From: Wohlfahrtiimonas larvae_A | GTDB lineage: Bacteria; Pseudomonadota; Gammaproteobacteria; Cardiobacteriales; Wohlfahrtiimonadaceae | Assembly (NCBI GenBank): GCA_040394195.1 | Contig: JBEBSR010000053.1 | Span: forward strand, 1 to 17,726 | DNA: 17,726 nucleotides | Reading direction: 5' to 3' | Shown here: in pieces, positions 1-9,189 of the stretch | Layout: each line of letters begins with the position of its first letter | How positions within the stretch are numbered: position 1 is the stretch's first letter | Program-made: the position numbers and the translations under genes | The notes under the pieces: model-generated | Told to the model about the DNA's origin: nothing | Databases searched by the model: none | Seen by the model: only the letters and a program-made list of their open reading frames with translations

Positions 1-139
1 AGTACAAAATTATACATATTTAGGAAAAGTTCCTGAAAAAATAAATTAACTATTTGTTTTTCTATGTAAGATACATTTTTGATCATATTTCTAACATCAT
101 TAAAAAAATAGAGCTTGAAATAACAATCACATAAAATAA

Positions 140-168
140 TTGGCAGTAATTTTCTGTGTATATAGCAT
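140..168 (+). promoter_or_regulatory. Candidate sigma-70 promoter of first pilY1
   Basis: TTGGCA at 140-145, a 17-base spacer, then TAGCAT at 163-168. The -35 matches five of six consensus bases and the -10 four of six. Transcription would start near 175, giving a leader of about 60 bases before the ATG at 238. The rest of 1-237 is AT-rich with no coding signal that I can see. The TGGCA is not followed by a GC at sigma-54 spacing, so a sigma-54 promoter is not supported. Confidence 0.35.
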
Positions 169-237
169 TATTAAGTTAGAATGTTTTAGATACGGTACGA
201 TTAATAAAAAACTTCCAATAATTTTGCGAGTAATACT

Positions 238-3200
238 ATGAATCATCAAAAAATATCGACGAAGAAGCTAGTATTTTTAATATCAGCTATGAGTGCTATG
301 GCATTGGCTAATGCCAATCAATTTGAGCCATCGACAACTCCTATTTTTAGTACGCCACAAGCAAAGCCTAATATTCATATGGTTTTTGATGATTCTGGTT
401 CAATGGGTGCTAGAGATATAATGATGCCAGAACATGGTTATTCTTTTGGACAACCTGTATGTGACAGGCAAAGTGACGAATGGCATAGAGAACGAAGAGA
501 GCGTGGTGAATATGATCCTTTTCAAGATGGTACTTATAAGCCTTGGGATGATACAAAGGCTCAAAATGGTTTAATTGGAGGGAAGAAAAAACCTCCTAGA
601 ATGATGAGTTGCATCAAAGTTACACGAGCACAGGCTTTAGATAATGCTTATAGAACCGTTATGTATAAGTATAAAGAAAAAGCTTATTTAGGTATGTCAT
701 TCTTATGGCGTACAGTTGCCTTAGATGATCCTAATAAAGAGCCTACAAGTTTAGTGCGTTTAGTGATGGATGATTACTCTGTGTTATCAGAAAAAGATTT
801 TGAAGATCAGGTGATTGAAAGAATTGGTAAAGAAATTCATGCACCTGCTGGTTCAACACCTATGTATCCTGCAGCCTATGAGGCTGTTAAGTTATTTCGC
901 GGGCAACCTTTGGCAGCAGAGGGTGCAAATTGGTTTGTAGAAGATTCTGATCCTGCGCCTCTTATTTCAGAAAAATGTGATACGAAAGGTTGTTATTACC
1001 CATATGTACAATTTGAAACACCATTGAAATATAGGTGCCAAGAGAACCATCTGATTGTGATGACGGATGGTGTGCCGAACACGGGCTATGCATTTGGTAT
1101 GGGTGTGGGTGATGATATTAAGTTTGTTAAAGAACTAGATGGTAAATTAATCGAGAATGGCGTACATGTTTCAAGAAATGTAGCTGTTAATGGACTGGAT
1201 ATTGGTCGATTGACATCTGGAGTTGATTTAAGGTATGCCACAAAACCTATTTATCAAAATGGACAATGGGTAGAGAAAAGAAAAGATGATGCAGGCAAAT
1301 CGTGGACAGATGAATTATCTAAATCTATGCCAATTACTACACATAGTGTGAGTCTGTATGTAGATCCTTTGGATCCTGTTTATACTGATATGACAACCGC
1401 AACAGATGGAATGAATCTAGGTTTTGGTATGAATGAAGGAGATGCTGAGGATTTAGTATTAGCATTTGATACAATTTTTTCTTCAATTATAAAAAGTACA
1501 AGCAGTACAATGTCAACTAATGATAGAAAAAACTCTGAAGTTTTAGATGAAATTCCTGTCTCTTCAGGAGGTGTTGTCGATTTATCTAAAGTGGGTACAA
1601 TTCGATATGATACCACTTATAATTTTAATCAGCAGATGGGAAATATTCGAGCGATGGCTCCGTATATTTCTGGGCATGTAATCGTTGAAGGTGAAGAAAA
1701 GCCTGTTATTGACGTTGTGGAATTATGGAATACAGATAATACAATTAAGCCAGAGAAAGGCAATTATGTGACTTTTTTAGACTCTAATGGTAAGGAATTA
1801 ACATATTTATCTGATGAAAAAGTGAGAAGACAATTTGAAGAAATTCATAAGGCAGATCGTTATGGTGAGGCATTCAATAATCAATATATGTCATGGTTGT
1901 TGAGTGGTGGTACTTATGGTGGTGGTAATGGGCTCAGAGCACGATTACGTCCAATGGGAAGTATTACGAATTCTGACTTAGTGCTAGCAAATAAAGATAT
2001 CTTAAACATCAATATTTCTAAAGATAAAATGAGTCACTCTTTAGCACAGGAGTTAGTTGAATATTTGAAATATAAGGCTAAAAATCAGCCTGTAAATTAT
2101 TTGATTGTTTCAGATAATGATGGTTTTGTGAATTTTGTGAATGCTCAACGTGGTTTGACAGGATATGAAACGGCTGGTGCGAGAAATACTGCTTATTTTC
2201 CTCAGTTATTAGCTTATCGTTTGGCGGAAATCTCGGGAGAAAATCGCCCTGCAACGTTAGTACTAGAAGGTAAAACAAAGTTATCAGATGTGAAAGTTTA
2301 TCAACAATCTCAGGGTAATATATATGCAACGATTGGCTTAACATCTATGGGGAGTGGTGGTAAGGGTATTGTCGGCTATAGAATTTATGGTGCACCTGAA
2401 AATTTGAAACAATCTACCAATACTGAGTATTTGGATCAAGTGACACCATTATTTGAAATTACGAATGAAGGGCCAGAAAAATATCGAACATCAGGATTTA
2501 AAGATTTAGGTTATACATATTCTGGATTTGAAGTATTTAACCAAACCTATAATGGTAAAGGCCGAGCAGTTGCAATTTTTGGTAATGGTTTTGGTGTTGA
2601 TAAATCAGTTTTATATTTTATTGATGCCTATACTGGTGAAAAATTACATGAAATTATTTTAAATCATAATGGTGGTGGGGCTGCAACACCATCAATTGTT
2701 GTTAAAGCATCAAATGATGGTCAAGCATTGGATCGTATTTATGTCGGGGATTATTCTGGAACGCTGTATAAGATTAATTTTAATGGTAAGAATTTAGATG
2801 ATGATAGCGTGACTGTAACAGCATTATTTAACGCATCAACAACACCTAATAATGAAGGGCAATCAGCGATTTCTGTGAAGCCTTTAGTAACTCAATCATC
2901 AGGCTTATATCGTGTGGCATTTGGTACAGGTAATGCAAGTAGTTATAAACTAGATCGTGGTAAAAATTCATTAGTTGAGCACAATGTTTATAATGTGATT
3001 GACCACAACAATACGCAAGGTTCTTCTAGTGCAACAGTAGGTTTATTGACAAAGCCATCTACAGTCTTATCTCCTTTATTGACTATCAATGATTTAAAGG
3101 TAGGAGAGGTGAATTATGCAGCAGGATCTAGTATTGATTACTATTCTGAAGCAAAACATGATCTTGAAATTACTATGCCTGAATCTAATGATCAAGATGA

Positions 3201-3741
3201 TAACCGTAATGGTTGGGCGATGCGCTTAGTTGCGGATGGTCATAAGTCAGGTGAACGTACAATTCAAAATGCTAAATATGATACTGCTGGTAATAATATT
3301 GTATTTGTGACTTGGGGAATTAATGAAAGAGGCACAGGGTATATTGCAGGAGACTTGTATGATCCATGCTTATCAGATGCTGCATTTGGCAAAGTTCTAT
3401 CTTTTGATGCTAAAACAGGGAAGTCATCAGGCAAAAAAGGTATTTATAATCAAGGATCAACTGGTACGGCAGAAGGTGGCTTAACTGGTGAATGGATCGT
3501 GGATAGCCCAGAAGGCAATGATATTGCTGATTTAGATGATTTCCAAGAAGGATTGAAGGGTGAAATTATTGAAATAATTGGTGAAGAAGATAGTAGTGAT
3601 GCTTCCGATGAGGAAGCCGATAGATTAGATTGCATTGGTGGAATTTTTGGTGAAGTAATATGTAATGAGAGCATTCCTGATACTGCAGAACCATTAACAC
3701 CTGGCCGTGTAAACTTTAAGAAAATTAATGCGTATTACTAA
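238..3741 (+). CDS. pilY1: PilY1-type type IV pilus tip adhesin/assembly protein, copy A
   Basis: An exported 1167-residue protein, close to the usual PilY1 length. Residues 1-26 form a signal peptide (basic start, hydrophobic core, cleavage near ANA-N). The von Willebrand A domain has a complete metal site: D51-x-S53-x-S55, T207 in STPM, and D277 in MTDG. The C-terminal half carries PilY1 propeller motifs: SDNDGFVNF (625-633), FGNGFGVDKSVLYFID (from 781), DRIYVGDYSGTLYKI (from 832) and DPC (1042-1044). It ends in an acidic tail and GRVNFKKI, resembling the usual PilY1 C-terminus. PilY1 proteins are known to sit at the pilus tip, prime pilus assembly, bind surfaces and oppose retraction. The canonical calcium loop appears reduced here (823-832). 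All eight cysteines recur in copy B. No pilin genes are adjacent. The family call is firm; the ligand is unknown. Confidence 0.9.
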   Translation: MNHQKISTKKLVFLISAMSAMALANANQFEPSTTPIFSTPQAKPNIHMVFDDSGSMGARDIMMPEHGYSFGQPVCDRQSDEWHRERRERGEYDPFQDGTYKPWDDTKAQNGLIGGKKKPPRMMSCIKVTRAQALDNAYRTVMYKYKEKAYLGMSFLWRTVALDDPNKEPTSLVRLVMDDYSVLSEKDFEDQVIERIGKEIHAPAGSTPMYPAAYEAVKLFRGQPLAAEGANWFVEDSDPAPLISEKCDTKGCYYPYVQFETPLKYRCQENHLIVMTDGVPNTGYAFGMGVGDDIKFVKELDGKLIENGVHVSRNVAVNGLDIGRLTSGVDLRYATKPIYQNGQWVEKRKDDAGKSWTDELSKSMPITTHSVSLYVDPLDPVYTDMTTATDGMNLGFGMNEGDAEDLVLAFDTIFSSIIKSTSSTMSTNDRKNSEVLDEIPVSSGGVVDLSKVGTIRYDTTYNFNQQMGNIRAMAPYISGHVIVEGEEKPVIDVVELWNTDNTIKPEKGNYVTFLDSNGKELTYLSDEKVRRQFEEIHKADRYGEAFNNQYMSWLLSGGTYGGGNGLRARLRPMGSITNSDLVLANKDILNINISKDKMSHSLAQELVEYLKYKAKNQPVNYLIVSDNDGFVNFVNAQRGLTGYETAGARNTAYFPQLLAYRLAEISGENRPATLVLEGKTKLSDVKVYQQSQGNIYATIGLTSMGSGGKGIVGYRIYGAPENLKQSTNTEYLDQVTPLFEITNEGPEKYRTSGFKDLGYTYSGFEVFNQTYNGKGRAVAIFGNGFGVDKSVLYFIDAYTGEKLHEIILNHNGGGAATPSIVVKASNDGQALDRIYVGDYSGTLYKINFNGKNLDDDSVTVTALFNASTTPNNEGQSAISVKPLVTQSSGLYRVAFGTGNASSYKLDRGKNSLVEHNVYNVIDHNNTQGSSSATVGLLTKPSTVLSPLLTINDLKVGEVNYAAGSSIDYYSEAKHDLEITMPESNDQDDNRNGWAMRLVADGHKSGERTIQNAKYDTAGNNIVFVTWGINERGTGYIAGDLYDPCLSDAAFGKVLSFDAKTGKSSGKKGIYNQGSTGTAEGGLTGEWIVDSPEGNDIADLDDFQEGLKGEIIEIIGEEDSSDASDEEADRLDCIGGIFGEVICNESIPDTAEPLTPGRVNFKKINAYY

Positions 3742-3769
3742 GAATAAGATGAACTTTTAATGTCCTAGG

Positions 3770-3793
3770 AGCCTCACAATTGTGAGGCTTTTT
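3770..3793 (+). terminator. Rho-independent terminator after pilY1 copy A
   Basis: A perfect 20-base palindrome (3770-3789, arms AGCCTCACAA and TTGTGAGGCT) runs into five T residues at 3789-3793. It lies 29 bases after the stop codon of copy A. It should largely separate transcription of the two pilY1 copies. Confidence 0.85.
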
Positions 3794-3842
3794 GATTTAA
3801 GGCATATTTTAAAAATATATTTTTCAGATTTTTATATGAGCT

Positions 3843-3871
3843 TTGCAACAATTTTTTGGGGTTTTTATTGT
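3843..3871 (+). promoter_or_regulatory. Candidate sigma-70 promoter of second pilY1
   Basis: TTGCAA at 3843-3848, a 17-base spacer, then TATTGT at 3866-3871. Each hexamer matches four of six consensus bases. It lies between the copy A terminator and the copy B start, implying a leader of about 120 bases. The surrounding DNA is very AT-rich, so chance matches are likely. Confidence 0.3.
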
Positions 3872-4001
3872 AATTTAGTGTATTTTTAAATATTCTTATT
3901 TGCTTACAAAGTAAAAATAATTATTTATTTGTCTGGTAATTTACAAAGTGGTTACATAGAATGGAAAAATAAAAATTTATACAGTGGTTGAGAGTAATAA
4001 T

Positions 4002-7000
4002 ATGAATAATCATAAAACATCAATAAAAATCTTATCTATTTTGGTACCAGCAATTGGTATGACTGTAGTTTCTGAAGCTAACACATTTGAACCATCAACG
4101 TCACCAGTGTTTAGCACACCTCAAGCAAAGCCAAATATTCATATGCTTTTTGATGACTCTGCATCTATGAAAGCAAAAGATACAATTATGCCTGAACATG
4201 CATATAGTTTTGGCTCTCCTATTTGTAAGAGACAAAGTACAGCTTGGCATAATGAGCGTAAACGTTTAGGAGAATATGATCCTTTTAGTAAAGGCAGATA
4301 CATACCATGGGATGACTCAATAGCTAAAAATGGACTAATTGATGGTAAGAAGAAACCACCAAGAATTATGGAGTGTGCAGATGTTACACGTACGGAAGCT
4401 CTGGATTATGCATTTAAATCAGTGATGTATAAATACCGAGATAAAGCTTATTTGGGTGTTTCTTTTCTTTGGCAAGTGAATGATGATGGTAGTAAAAATA
4501 AAGGTAATGGTTTAATTAGATTACCAATAGATGATTATTCAGGTTTATCTGAGCAAAATTTTAAATCTAGGGCGATTGATCCTGTTTCTAAACTGATTCA
4601 AAACTCGCCAGGTAATACTCCGATGTATCCAGCTGTTTATGAAGCCATTAAAATGTTTCGTGGGCAGCCAGTCACTGCATTTGGTGTCAATGAACGATTT
4701 ACTCAGTTTCCTGTTGTAAAAAAAGAGTGTAAAGGATCTTCTTGTTTTTATGCATATGTTCAGCATCCAACGCCATTGCGATATCGCTGTCAGCAAAACC
4801 ATTTAATTGTTATGACAGATGGCCAGCCTAATGATTACAAAGTTTGGGGTATTGGTAAAAATGATGGGATGAGCACATCTAGCACTTCTGCTAAAGATTT
4901 ATATGTGAATGATGTGAATCAATCAGTCACAGCCACGACAACTGGTAAAAAGATGGGGGAATTAACATCTAAAGTGGATTTAAGATCAGCACATAAGCCT
5001 ATTTTGAAAAATGGTCAGTGGATTGAAAAAGATAAGGACGATGCAGGAAAATCTTGGAATGATGCTTTATCTATTCCTATGCCAATTTTTACTCATAGTG
5101 TGAGTTTATTTGTTGATCCTAAATCTTCAATTTATACAGATATGACTCAGCCAACAAAAGGGATGAATTTGGGTTTTGCTAAAGGTGACGGCAATGCTGA
5201 AGATTTGATGTTGGCTTTCGATACAATTTTCTCTTCTATTATTAGAAGTACAAGTAGCACGTTGGCAACAAATGATCGAAACAATGCTGATGTACTAGAT
5301 GGCCGCCCAACCATCTCAGGTAGCAATATTGATTTATCAACGGTTGGCACGATTCGTTATGATACAACTTATAATTTTAGGCAAAGAATTGGTAATATCC
5401 GTGCAGTTGTACCATATATCAGCGAATATAAAGAGATTCCAGGTAGTAAAAAGAAAGAGCCTGTAGTTTCGACCTTGGAATTATGGAATACCAATACAAC
5501 TATTAAATCCAATCAGGGGCGCTATTTGACTTTCGTTGATTCTGGTAAAGGTAATAATGGTACTAAATTTACATACTTAACAGATTCAAGTGTTAATAAG
5601 CAATTCAGTAGCATTTTTGATGCGACGAATTATGGCGTGAAATTTGATAAAAGTTACATTGATTGGTTGGTTGATTTTGAAAAAACAACTCATCCAAATC
5701 AATTAAGAGGGCGTTTACAACCAATGGGTAGTATTACTAACTCTAATTTAGCTTTAGTTAATAAGGATGTATTAAATATTAATGTCGTGAAAGAAAAAAT
5801 GTCACGAAATTTAAGTAAAGAATTGGTTGGATATTTAAAATATAAAGCAAAATATCAGCCTGCTAATTTATTGATCGTGACAGATAATGATGGATTTATC
5901 AATTTTATAAATGCTCAGCGCGGATTAACTGGTAGTGAAAAAGCAGGTGCTCGTAATACAGCTTATTTTCCACAGCTATTAGCCCATCGATTAGATGAAA
6001 TTGCTAAGGATAATAGAGAAGCAACTTTAGTGATGGAAGGTAAAACAAATTTAACAGATGCAAAAGTGTACCAACAAACAGTTGGTGATATTTATGCAAC
6101 GATTGGTTTAACAGCGATGGGAAGTGGTGGTAAAGGGCTAGTCGGATATAGAGTTTATGCTGCGTCTCAAAAATCTGTTGATGATTCCAGTGCACCTTCG
6201 AAAGACATCACTAACACAATGGATAAAGTATTGCCTTTATTCGAAATAACAAATCAAGGGCCTGAACGGTATAGAACAAAGGGCTTTGAAAACTTAGGTT
6301 ATACATATTCTGGTTTTGAATTTTTTAATCGTCTTGTCAATCAAGGTAGTAATCAGAGAGGGCAATCCATTGCTATTTTCGGCAATGGATTTGGTGTTGA
6401 TAAATCAGTTTTATATTTTATTGATGCTTATACTGGAGAAAAGTTACAAGAAATAATGTTAAGTAAAAATGGTGGCGGTGCTGCTACACCTTCAATTATA
6501 GTCCGCAATGATCCTGAGGGTAATGGTCAAATTTTAGATCGTATTTATGTTGGTGATTATTCAGGGACTTTATACAAAATCGACTTTAATGGTAAAGATT
6601 TGACAGATCAAGATGGGATAAAAGTTACCGCTTTATTTAAAGCATCAACTGCACCAAATAATGAAGGTCAATCTGCAATTTCCATCAAGCCATTAGTCAC
6701 AAAGAATAAATCATCAGGTTTATATAATGTTTCTTTTGGTACGGGTATTGCAGCTAGTCAGACACTAGATAGAGGAAAGAATTCTTTAGTTGAGCATAGT
6801 GTTTACAGTATCATTGATCATAATCAGACTTCATTGGATTCGACCGCAACAGCTGCAGATTTGGCTCGAAATAGTGTTGTATTAAAGCCATTATTATCCA
6901 AAAATCATTTAAAAATAGGAAAAGTTAATTATAAAGATGGCGCAAATATTGATTATTTGTCAGAAAATAAATATATCTTAGATATTGAAACTCCTGAAGC

Positions 7001-7550
7001 TTCTGGGTCAGGCGCTAATGCTGGTCAATATGGTTGGAGTATGAGACTGCTTGCCGATGGATCCACTTCGGGTGAGCGAGTTTTACAAAATCCTAAATAT
7101 GATGCAAGAACAGATGCAGTAGTATTTGCAACATGGGGTATCCATGAAAGAGATCTTTCCTACTCTGTTGGTAATGTATACGATCCATGTTTGGCAGATG
7201 CAGCATTTGGTAAATTGTTATCATTCAATGTTAAAACTGGTGGCTCATCTGGTAAAAAAGGCATTATGAATCAAGGCACAACCAATACAGCGCCCGGTGG
7301 TGTGACTGGTGATGATATTGTGAGTGATCCTGAAGGCAATAGCACTACAGATTTAAGCCAATTGGATAAAGATTTACAAGATGAAATTGTAGAAATCATA
7401 GGTGAAGAAGATAGTACATATACAACTGATCCTGACAATTTGGGCTATGAATGTTCTGGAGATATTTTAGGGCAGTTAGAATGTGAAGGTGAAGAAAGGC
7501 CAAAACTAGATTTACATAAAGGCCGTGTTAGTATTCAGAAAATTTTCTAA
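4002..7550 (+). CDS. pilY1: PilY1-type type IV pilus tip adhesin/assembly protein, copy B
   Basis: A second exported PilY1-family protein of 1182 residues. I chose the ATG at 4002 over an in-frame GTG at 3984 because the N-terminus then aligns with copy A without gaps and the upstream GAGTAATA is shared. It has a signal peptide, then a von Willebrand A metal site: D51-x-S53-x-S55, T206 and D273 (MTDG). The propeller motifs are TDNDGF (627-632), the FGNGFGVDKSVLYFID block, DRIYVGDYSGTLYKI (from 846) and DPC (1061-1063). The tail is acidic, has a C-x9-C pair (1151, 1161) and ends GRVSIQKIF. Unlike copy A, it keeps a calcium-loop-like D837-x-E-x-N841-G at the expected place. It may be an alternative pilus-tip protein with different binding or calcium response; that is inference. 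It converges on radA. Confidence 0.9.
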   Translation: MNNHKTSIKILSILVPAIGMTVVSEANTFEPSTSPVFSTPQAKPNIHMLFDDSASMKAKDTIMPEHAYSFGSPICKRQSTAWHNERKRLGEYDPFSKGRYIPWDDSIAKNGLIDGKKKPPRIMECADVTRTEALDYAFKSVMYKYRDKAYLGVSFLWQVNDDGSKNKGNGLIRLPIDDYSGLSEQNFKSRAIDPVSKLIQNSPGNTPMYPAVYEAIKMFRGQPVTAFGVNERFTQFPVVKKECKGSSCFYAYVQHPTPLRYRCQQNHLIVMTDGQPNDYKVWGIGKNDGMSTSSTSAKDLYVNDVNQSVTATTTGKKMGELTSKVDLRSAHKPILKNGQWIEKDKDDAGKSWNDALSIPMPIFTHSVSLFVDPKSSIYTDMTQPTKGMNLGFAKGDGNAEDLMLAFDTIFSSIIRSTSSTLATNDRNNADVLDGRPTISGSNIDLSTVGTIRYDTTYNFRQRIGNIRAVVPYISEYKEIPGSKKKEPVVSTLELWNTNTTIKSNQGRYLTFVDSGKGNNGTKFTYLTDSSVNKQFSSIFDATNYGVKFDKSYIDWLVDFEKTTHPNQLRGRLQPMGSITNSNLALVNKDVLNINVVKEKMSRNLSKELVGYLKYKAKYQPANLLIVTDNDGFINFINAQRGLTGSEKAGARNTAYFPQLLAHRLDEIAKDNREATLVMEGKTNLTDAKVYQQTVGDIYATIGLTAMGSGGKGLVGYRVYAASQKSVDDSSAPSKDITNTMDKVLPLFEITNQGPERYRTKGFENLGYTYSGFEFFNRLVNQGSNQRGQSIAIFGNGFGVDKSVLYFIDAYTGEKLQEIMLSKNGGGAATPSIIVRNDPEGNGQILDRIYVGDYSGTLYKIDFNGKDLTDQDGIKVTALFKASTAPNNEGQSAISIKPLVTKNKSSGLYNVSFGTGIAASQTLDRGKNSLVEHSVYSIIDHNQTSLDSTATAADLARNSVVLKPLLSKNHLKIGKVNYKDGANIDYLSENKYILDIETPEASGSGANAGQYGWSMRLLADGSTSGERVLQNPKYDARTDAVVFATWGIHERDLSYSVGNVYDPCLADAAFGKLLSFNVKTGGSSGKKGIMNQGTTNTAPGGVTGDDIVSDPEGNSTTDLSQLDKDLQDEIVEIIGEEDSTYTTDPDNLGYECSGDILGQLECEGEERPKLDLHKGRVSIQKIF

Positions 7551-7555
7551 ATCTA

Positions 7556-7590
7556 TAATAAAAATCCCGCATCATGCGGGATTTTTATTA
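7556..7590. terminator. Bidirectional terminator between pilY1 copy B and radA
   Basis: A perfect inverted repeat with 17-base arms (7556-7572 and 7574-7590) around a single central base. The GC core is ATCCCGCAT/ATGCGGGAT. It has a T-rich run on the right for + transcripts and the complementary A-rich run on the left for - transcripts. It lies 5 bases after the pilY1 stop and 25 bases after the radA stop, so it can serve both convergent genes. Confidence 0.9.
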
Positions 7591-7615
7591 TGTGAATCAT
7601 TCGTTATAAAAATAA

Positions 7616-8995
7616 TTATTGGCTCATTTCAGATAGTGCATCAATGACTTCTGATAATTTGGATACAGAAACTACTTTAAAGCCATTTTGTGTTTGTCGC
7701 GGTACATTGCCTTTTGGAATGATTGCTTGCTTGAATCCATGTTTAAAAGCTTCTTTTAATCTATCTTCACCATTGGGAATCGGGCGAATTTCACCAGATA
7801 AACCAACTTCACCAAAAATGATTAAATCAGAAGGTAGAATTTTATTTCTAAAACTTGAGTAAGCTGCTGCAATTACGGCTAAATCAGATGCAGTTTCTGT
7901 AACTTTAACACCACCAACAGCATTGACGTACACATCTTGATCATTCATTGCAATACCTGCATGACGATGTAAAACGGCTAGCAACATTGTTAATCTGGCT
8001 TGTTCAATTCCTAATGTTACTCTTCGTGGGTAATTACCAAAAGATTGATCCACTAAAGCTTGAATTTCCACCAAAAGTGGGCGTGTACCTTCTTTGGTTA
8101 CCATGATGATGCTACCAGCACTAGGTTCTTCATTGCGCGATAAAAAGATAGCAGATGGATTGTTAACTTCACGCAAACCTTTATCTGTCATTGCGAAAAT
8201 ACCTAATTCATTAACAGGCCCAAAGCGGTTTTTATATGCACGCATCACGCGGAAACGTGAGCCAACTTCACCTTCAAAATATAAAACAGAGTCTACCATG
8301 TGTTCTAAAACTCTAGGACCAGCAATTGCTCCTTCTTTTGTTACATGGCCAACTAAGAAAATAGCTGTATTTGTACGTTTTGCAAATCGTGTTAAAAGTG
8401 CCGCACTTTCTCTTACTTGTGCGACATTTCCTGGTGCTGAGCTCAGAAATTCAGTAAATATGGTTTGGATTGAATCAATGACCATAATTTTAGGTGATAG
8501 GGCTTCAGCCGTTGCGATAATTTTTTCAACGGATGTCTCAGATAATATTTTTAGATCACTTTGTTCCAATGATAAACGTTCTGCACGAAGAGCGATTTGG
8601 CTAGGTGATTCTTCACCTGTTACATAGAGAACATCTAATGTTTGGCTAAAATGCACCATAGTTTGTAAAAGAATAGTGGATTTACCAATACCTGGATCGC
8701 CACCAATTAATACAACAGATCCTGTAACTAAGCCATCACCTAAAACACGGTTAAGTTCTGTTAAACCAGTATCATAGCGTTGGTGTTCTTCTTTTTTAAT
8801 ATTATTTAGGGATTGGATAGCATTACTGCCTGCTGTACCAGCATAACCAGATAAGCGAGAAGACGAAGGTAACGTTTTTTCAACCAAAACCTCTTCAATG
8901 CAGTTCCATTCTTGGCAGTCCAAACATTGGCCAGACCATTTTTGAGTGATGCTTCCACATGATTGACAGACAAATTGTTTTTTATTTTTACTCAT
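7616..8995 (-). CDS. radA: DNA repair protein RadA (branch-migration ATPase)
   Basis: RadA is a cytoplasmic RecA-like ATPase that promotes branch migration of recombination intermediates alongside RecA. The 459-residue protein has the full family layout. It starts with a C4 zinc finger (C10, C13, C24, C27). The RecA-like core has Walker A GGDPGIGKST (98-107), TGEES (126-130), Walker B MVIDS (171-175) and the RadA signature KNRFG (255-259). The C-terminal Lon-like domain has NAVGG (358-362) and GEVGLSGEIR (395-404). The length is normal and nothing is broken. The ATG at 8995 gives the expected N-terminus just ahead of the zinc finger. The Shine-Dalgarno signal is weak: AGG lies about 10 bases upstream. 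It is divergent from hfq and convergent with pilY1 copy B, so it is probably transcribed alone. Confidence 0.97.
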   Translation of the reverse strand: MSKNKKQFVCQSCGSITQKWSGQCLDCQEWNCIEEVLVEKTLPSSSRLSGYAGTAGSNAIQSLNNIKKEEHQRYDTGLTELNRVLGDGLVTGSVVLIGGDPGIGKSTILLQTMVHFSQTLDVLYVTGEESPSQIALRAERLSLEQSDLKILSETSVEKIIATAEALSPKIMVIDSIQTIFTEFLSSAPGNVAQVRESAALLTRFAKRTNTAIFLVGHVTKEGAIAGPRVLEHMVDSVLYFEGEVGSRFRVMRAYKNRFGPVNELGIFAMTDKGLREVNNPSAIFLSRNEEPSAGSIIMVTKEGTRPLLVEIQALVDQSFGNYPRRVTLGIEQARLTMLLAVLHRHAGIAMNDQDVYVNAVGGVKVTETASDLAVIAAAYSSFRNKILPSDLIIFGEVGLSGEIRPIPNGEDRLKEAFKHGFKQAIIPKGNVPRQTQNGFKVVSVSKLSEVIDALSEMSQ

Positions 8996-9055
8996 AGAAT
9001 GTTAACCTAGTATACTAATAGAGGAATGGATCATAACAATTTTAGAACAGAGAGT

Positions 9056-9084
9056 TCTATAAGACTGTAAAAAAAATCTATCAA
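9056..9084 (-). promoter_or_regulatory. Candidate sigma-70 promoter of radA
   Basis: Read on the - strand: TTGATA (9079-9084), a 17-base spacer containing eight T residues, then TATAGA (9056-9061). The -35 matches five of six consensus bases and the -10 four of six. The leader would be about 50 bases. A small inverted repeat (TAGAAC 9043-9048, GTTCTA 9054-9059) overlaps the -10. Confidence 0.45.
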
Positions 9085-9161
9085 AATTAGTTATTTCATA
9101 AAATAAAATCTATATAATTACCTAGCGTTTAGGGATATTTATAAAAAAACTAGAATATAAC

Positions 9162-9189
9162 TTGACGTATAAGAAAATGGATCTAAGAT
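9162..9189 (+). promoter_or_regulatory. Weak candidate sigma-70 promoter facing hfq
   Basis: TTGACG (9162-9167), a 16-base spacer, then TAAGAT (9184-9189). The -35 matches five of six consensus bases and the -10 four of six. If used for hfq it would give a leader of about 400 bases, which is long. It could instead drive an unrecognised small transcript. Confidence 0.25.

Larger units (their letters stand above)
238..7550 (+). repeat. Tandem gene duplication of pilY1
   Basis: The genes at 238-3741 and 4002-7550 are paralogs alignable end to end. Their first 130 residues align without a gap, placing the metal-site aspartate at D51 and the first cysteines at C75 and C125 in both. The bases around the start codon are also similar (GAGTAATA, then three or four bases, then ATG). 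By eye, well over half of residues are identical. The longest identical nucleotide run I noticed is 38 bases (2590-2627 and 6390-6427). The copies have diverged considerably, so the duplication is not recent. Confidence 0.9.

Noticed and set aside
140..158. TTGGCA as a sigma-54 -24 element for pilY1
   Set aside because: The -12 GC dinucleotide is not at the required spacing.
8094..8627. A 177-codon open frame opposite radA
   Set aside because: radA is intact with all motifs on the other strand; the antisense product resembles nothing and has no ribosome site.
9009..9014. TATACT on the - strand as the radA -10
   Set aside because: It has only poor -35 partners and would start transcription past the likely ribosome site; the promoter at 9056-9084 is better.
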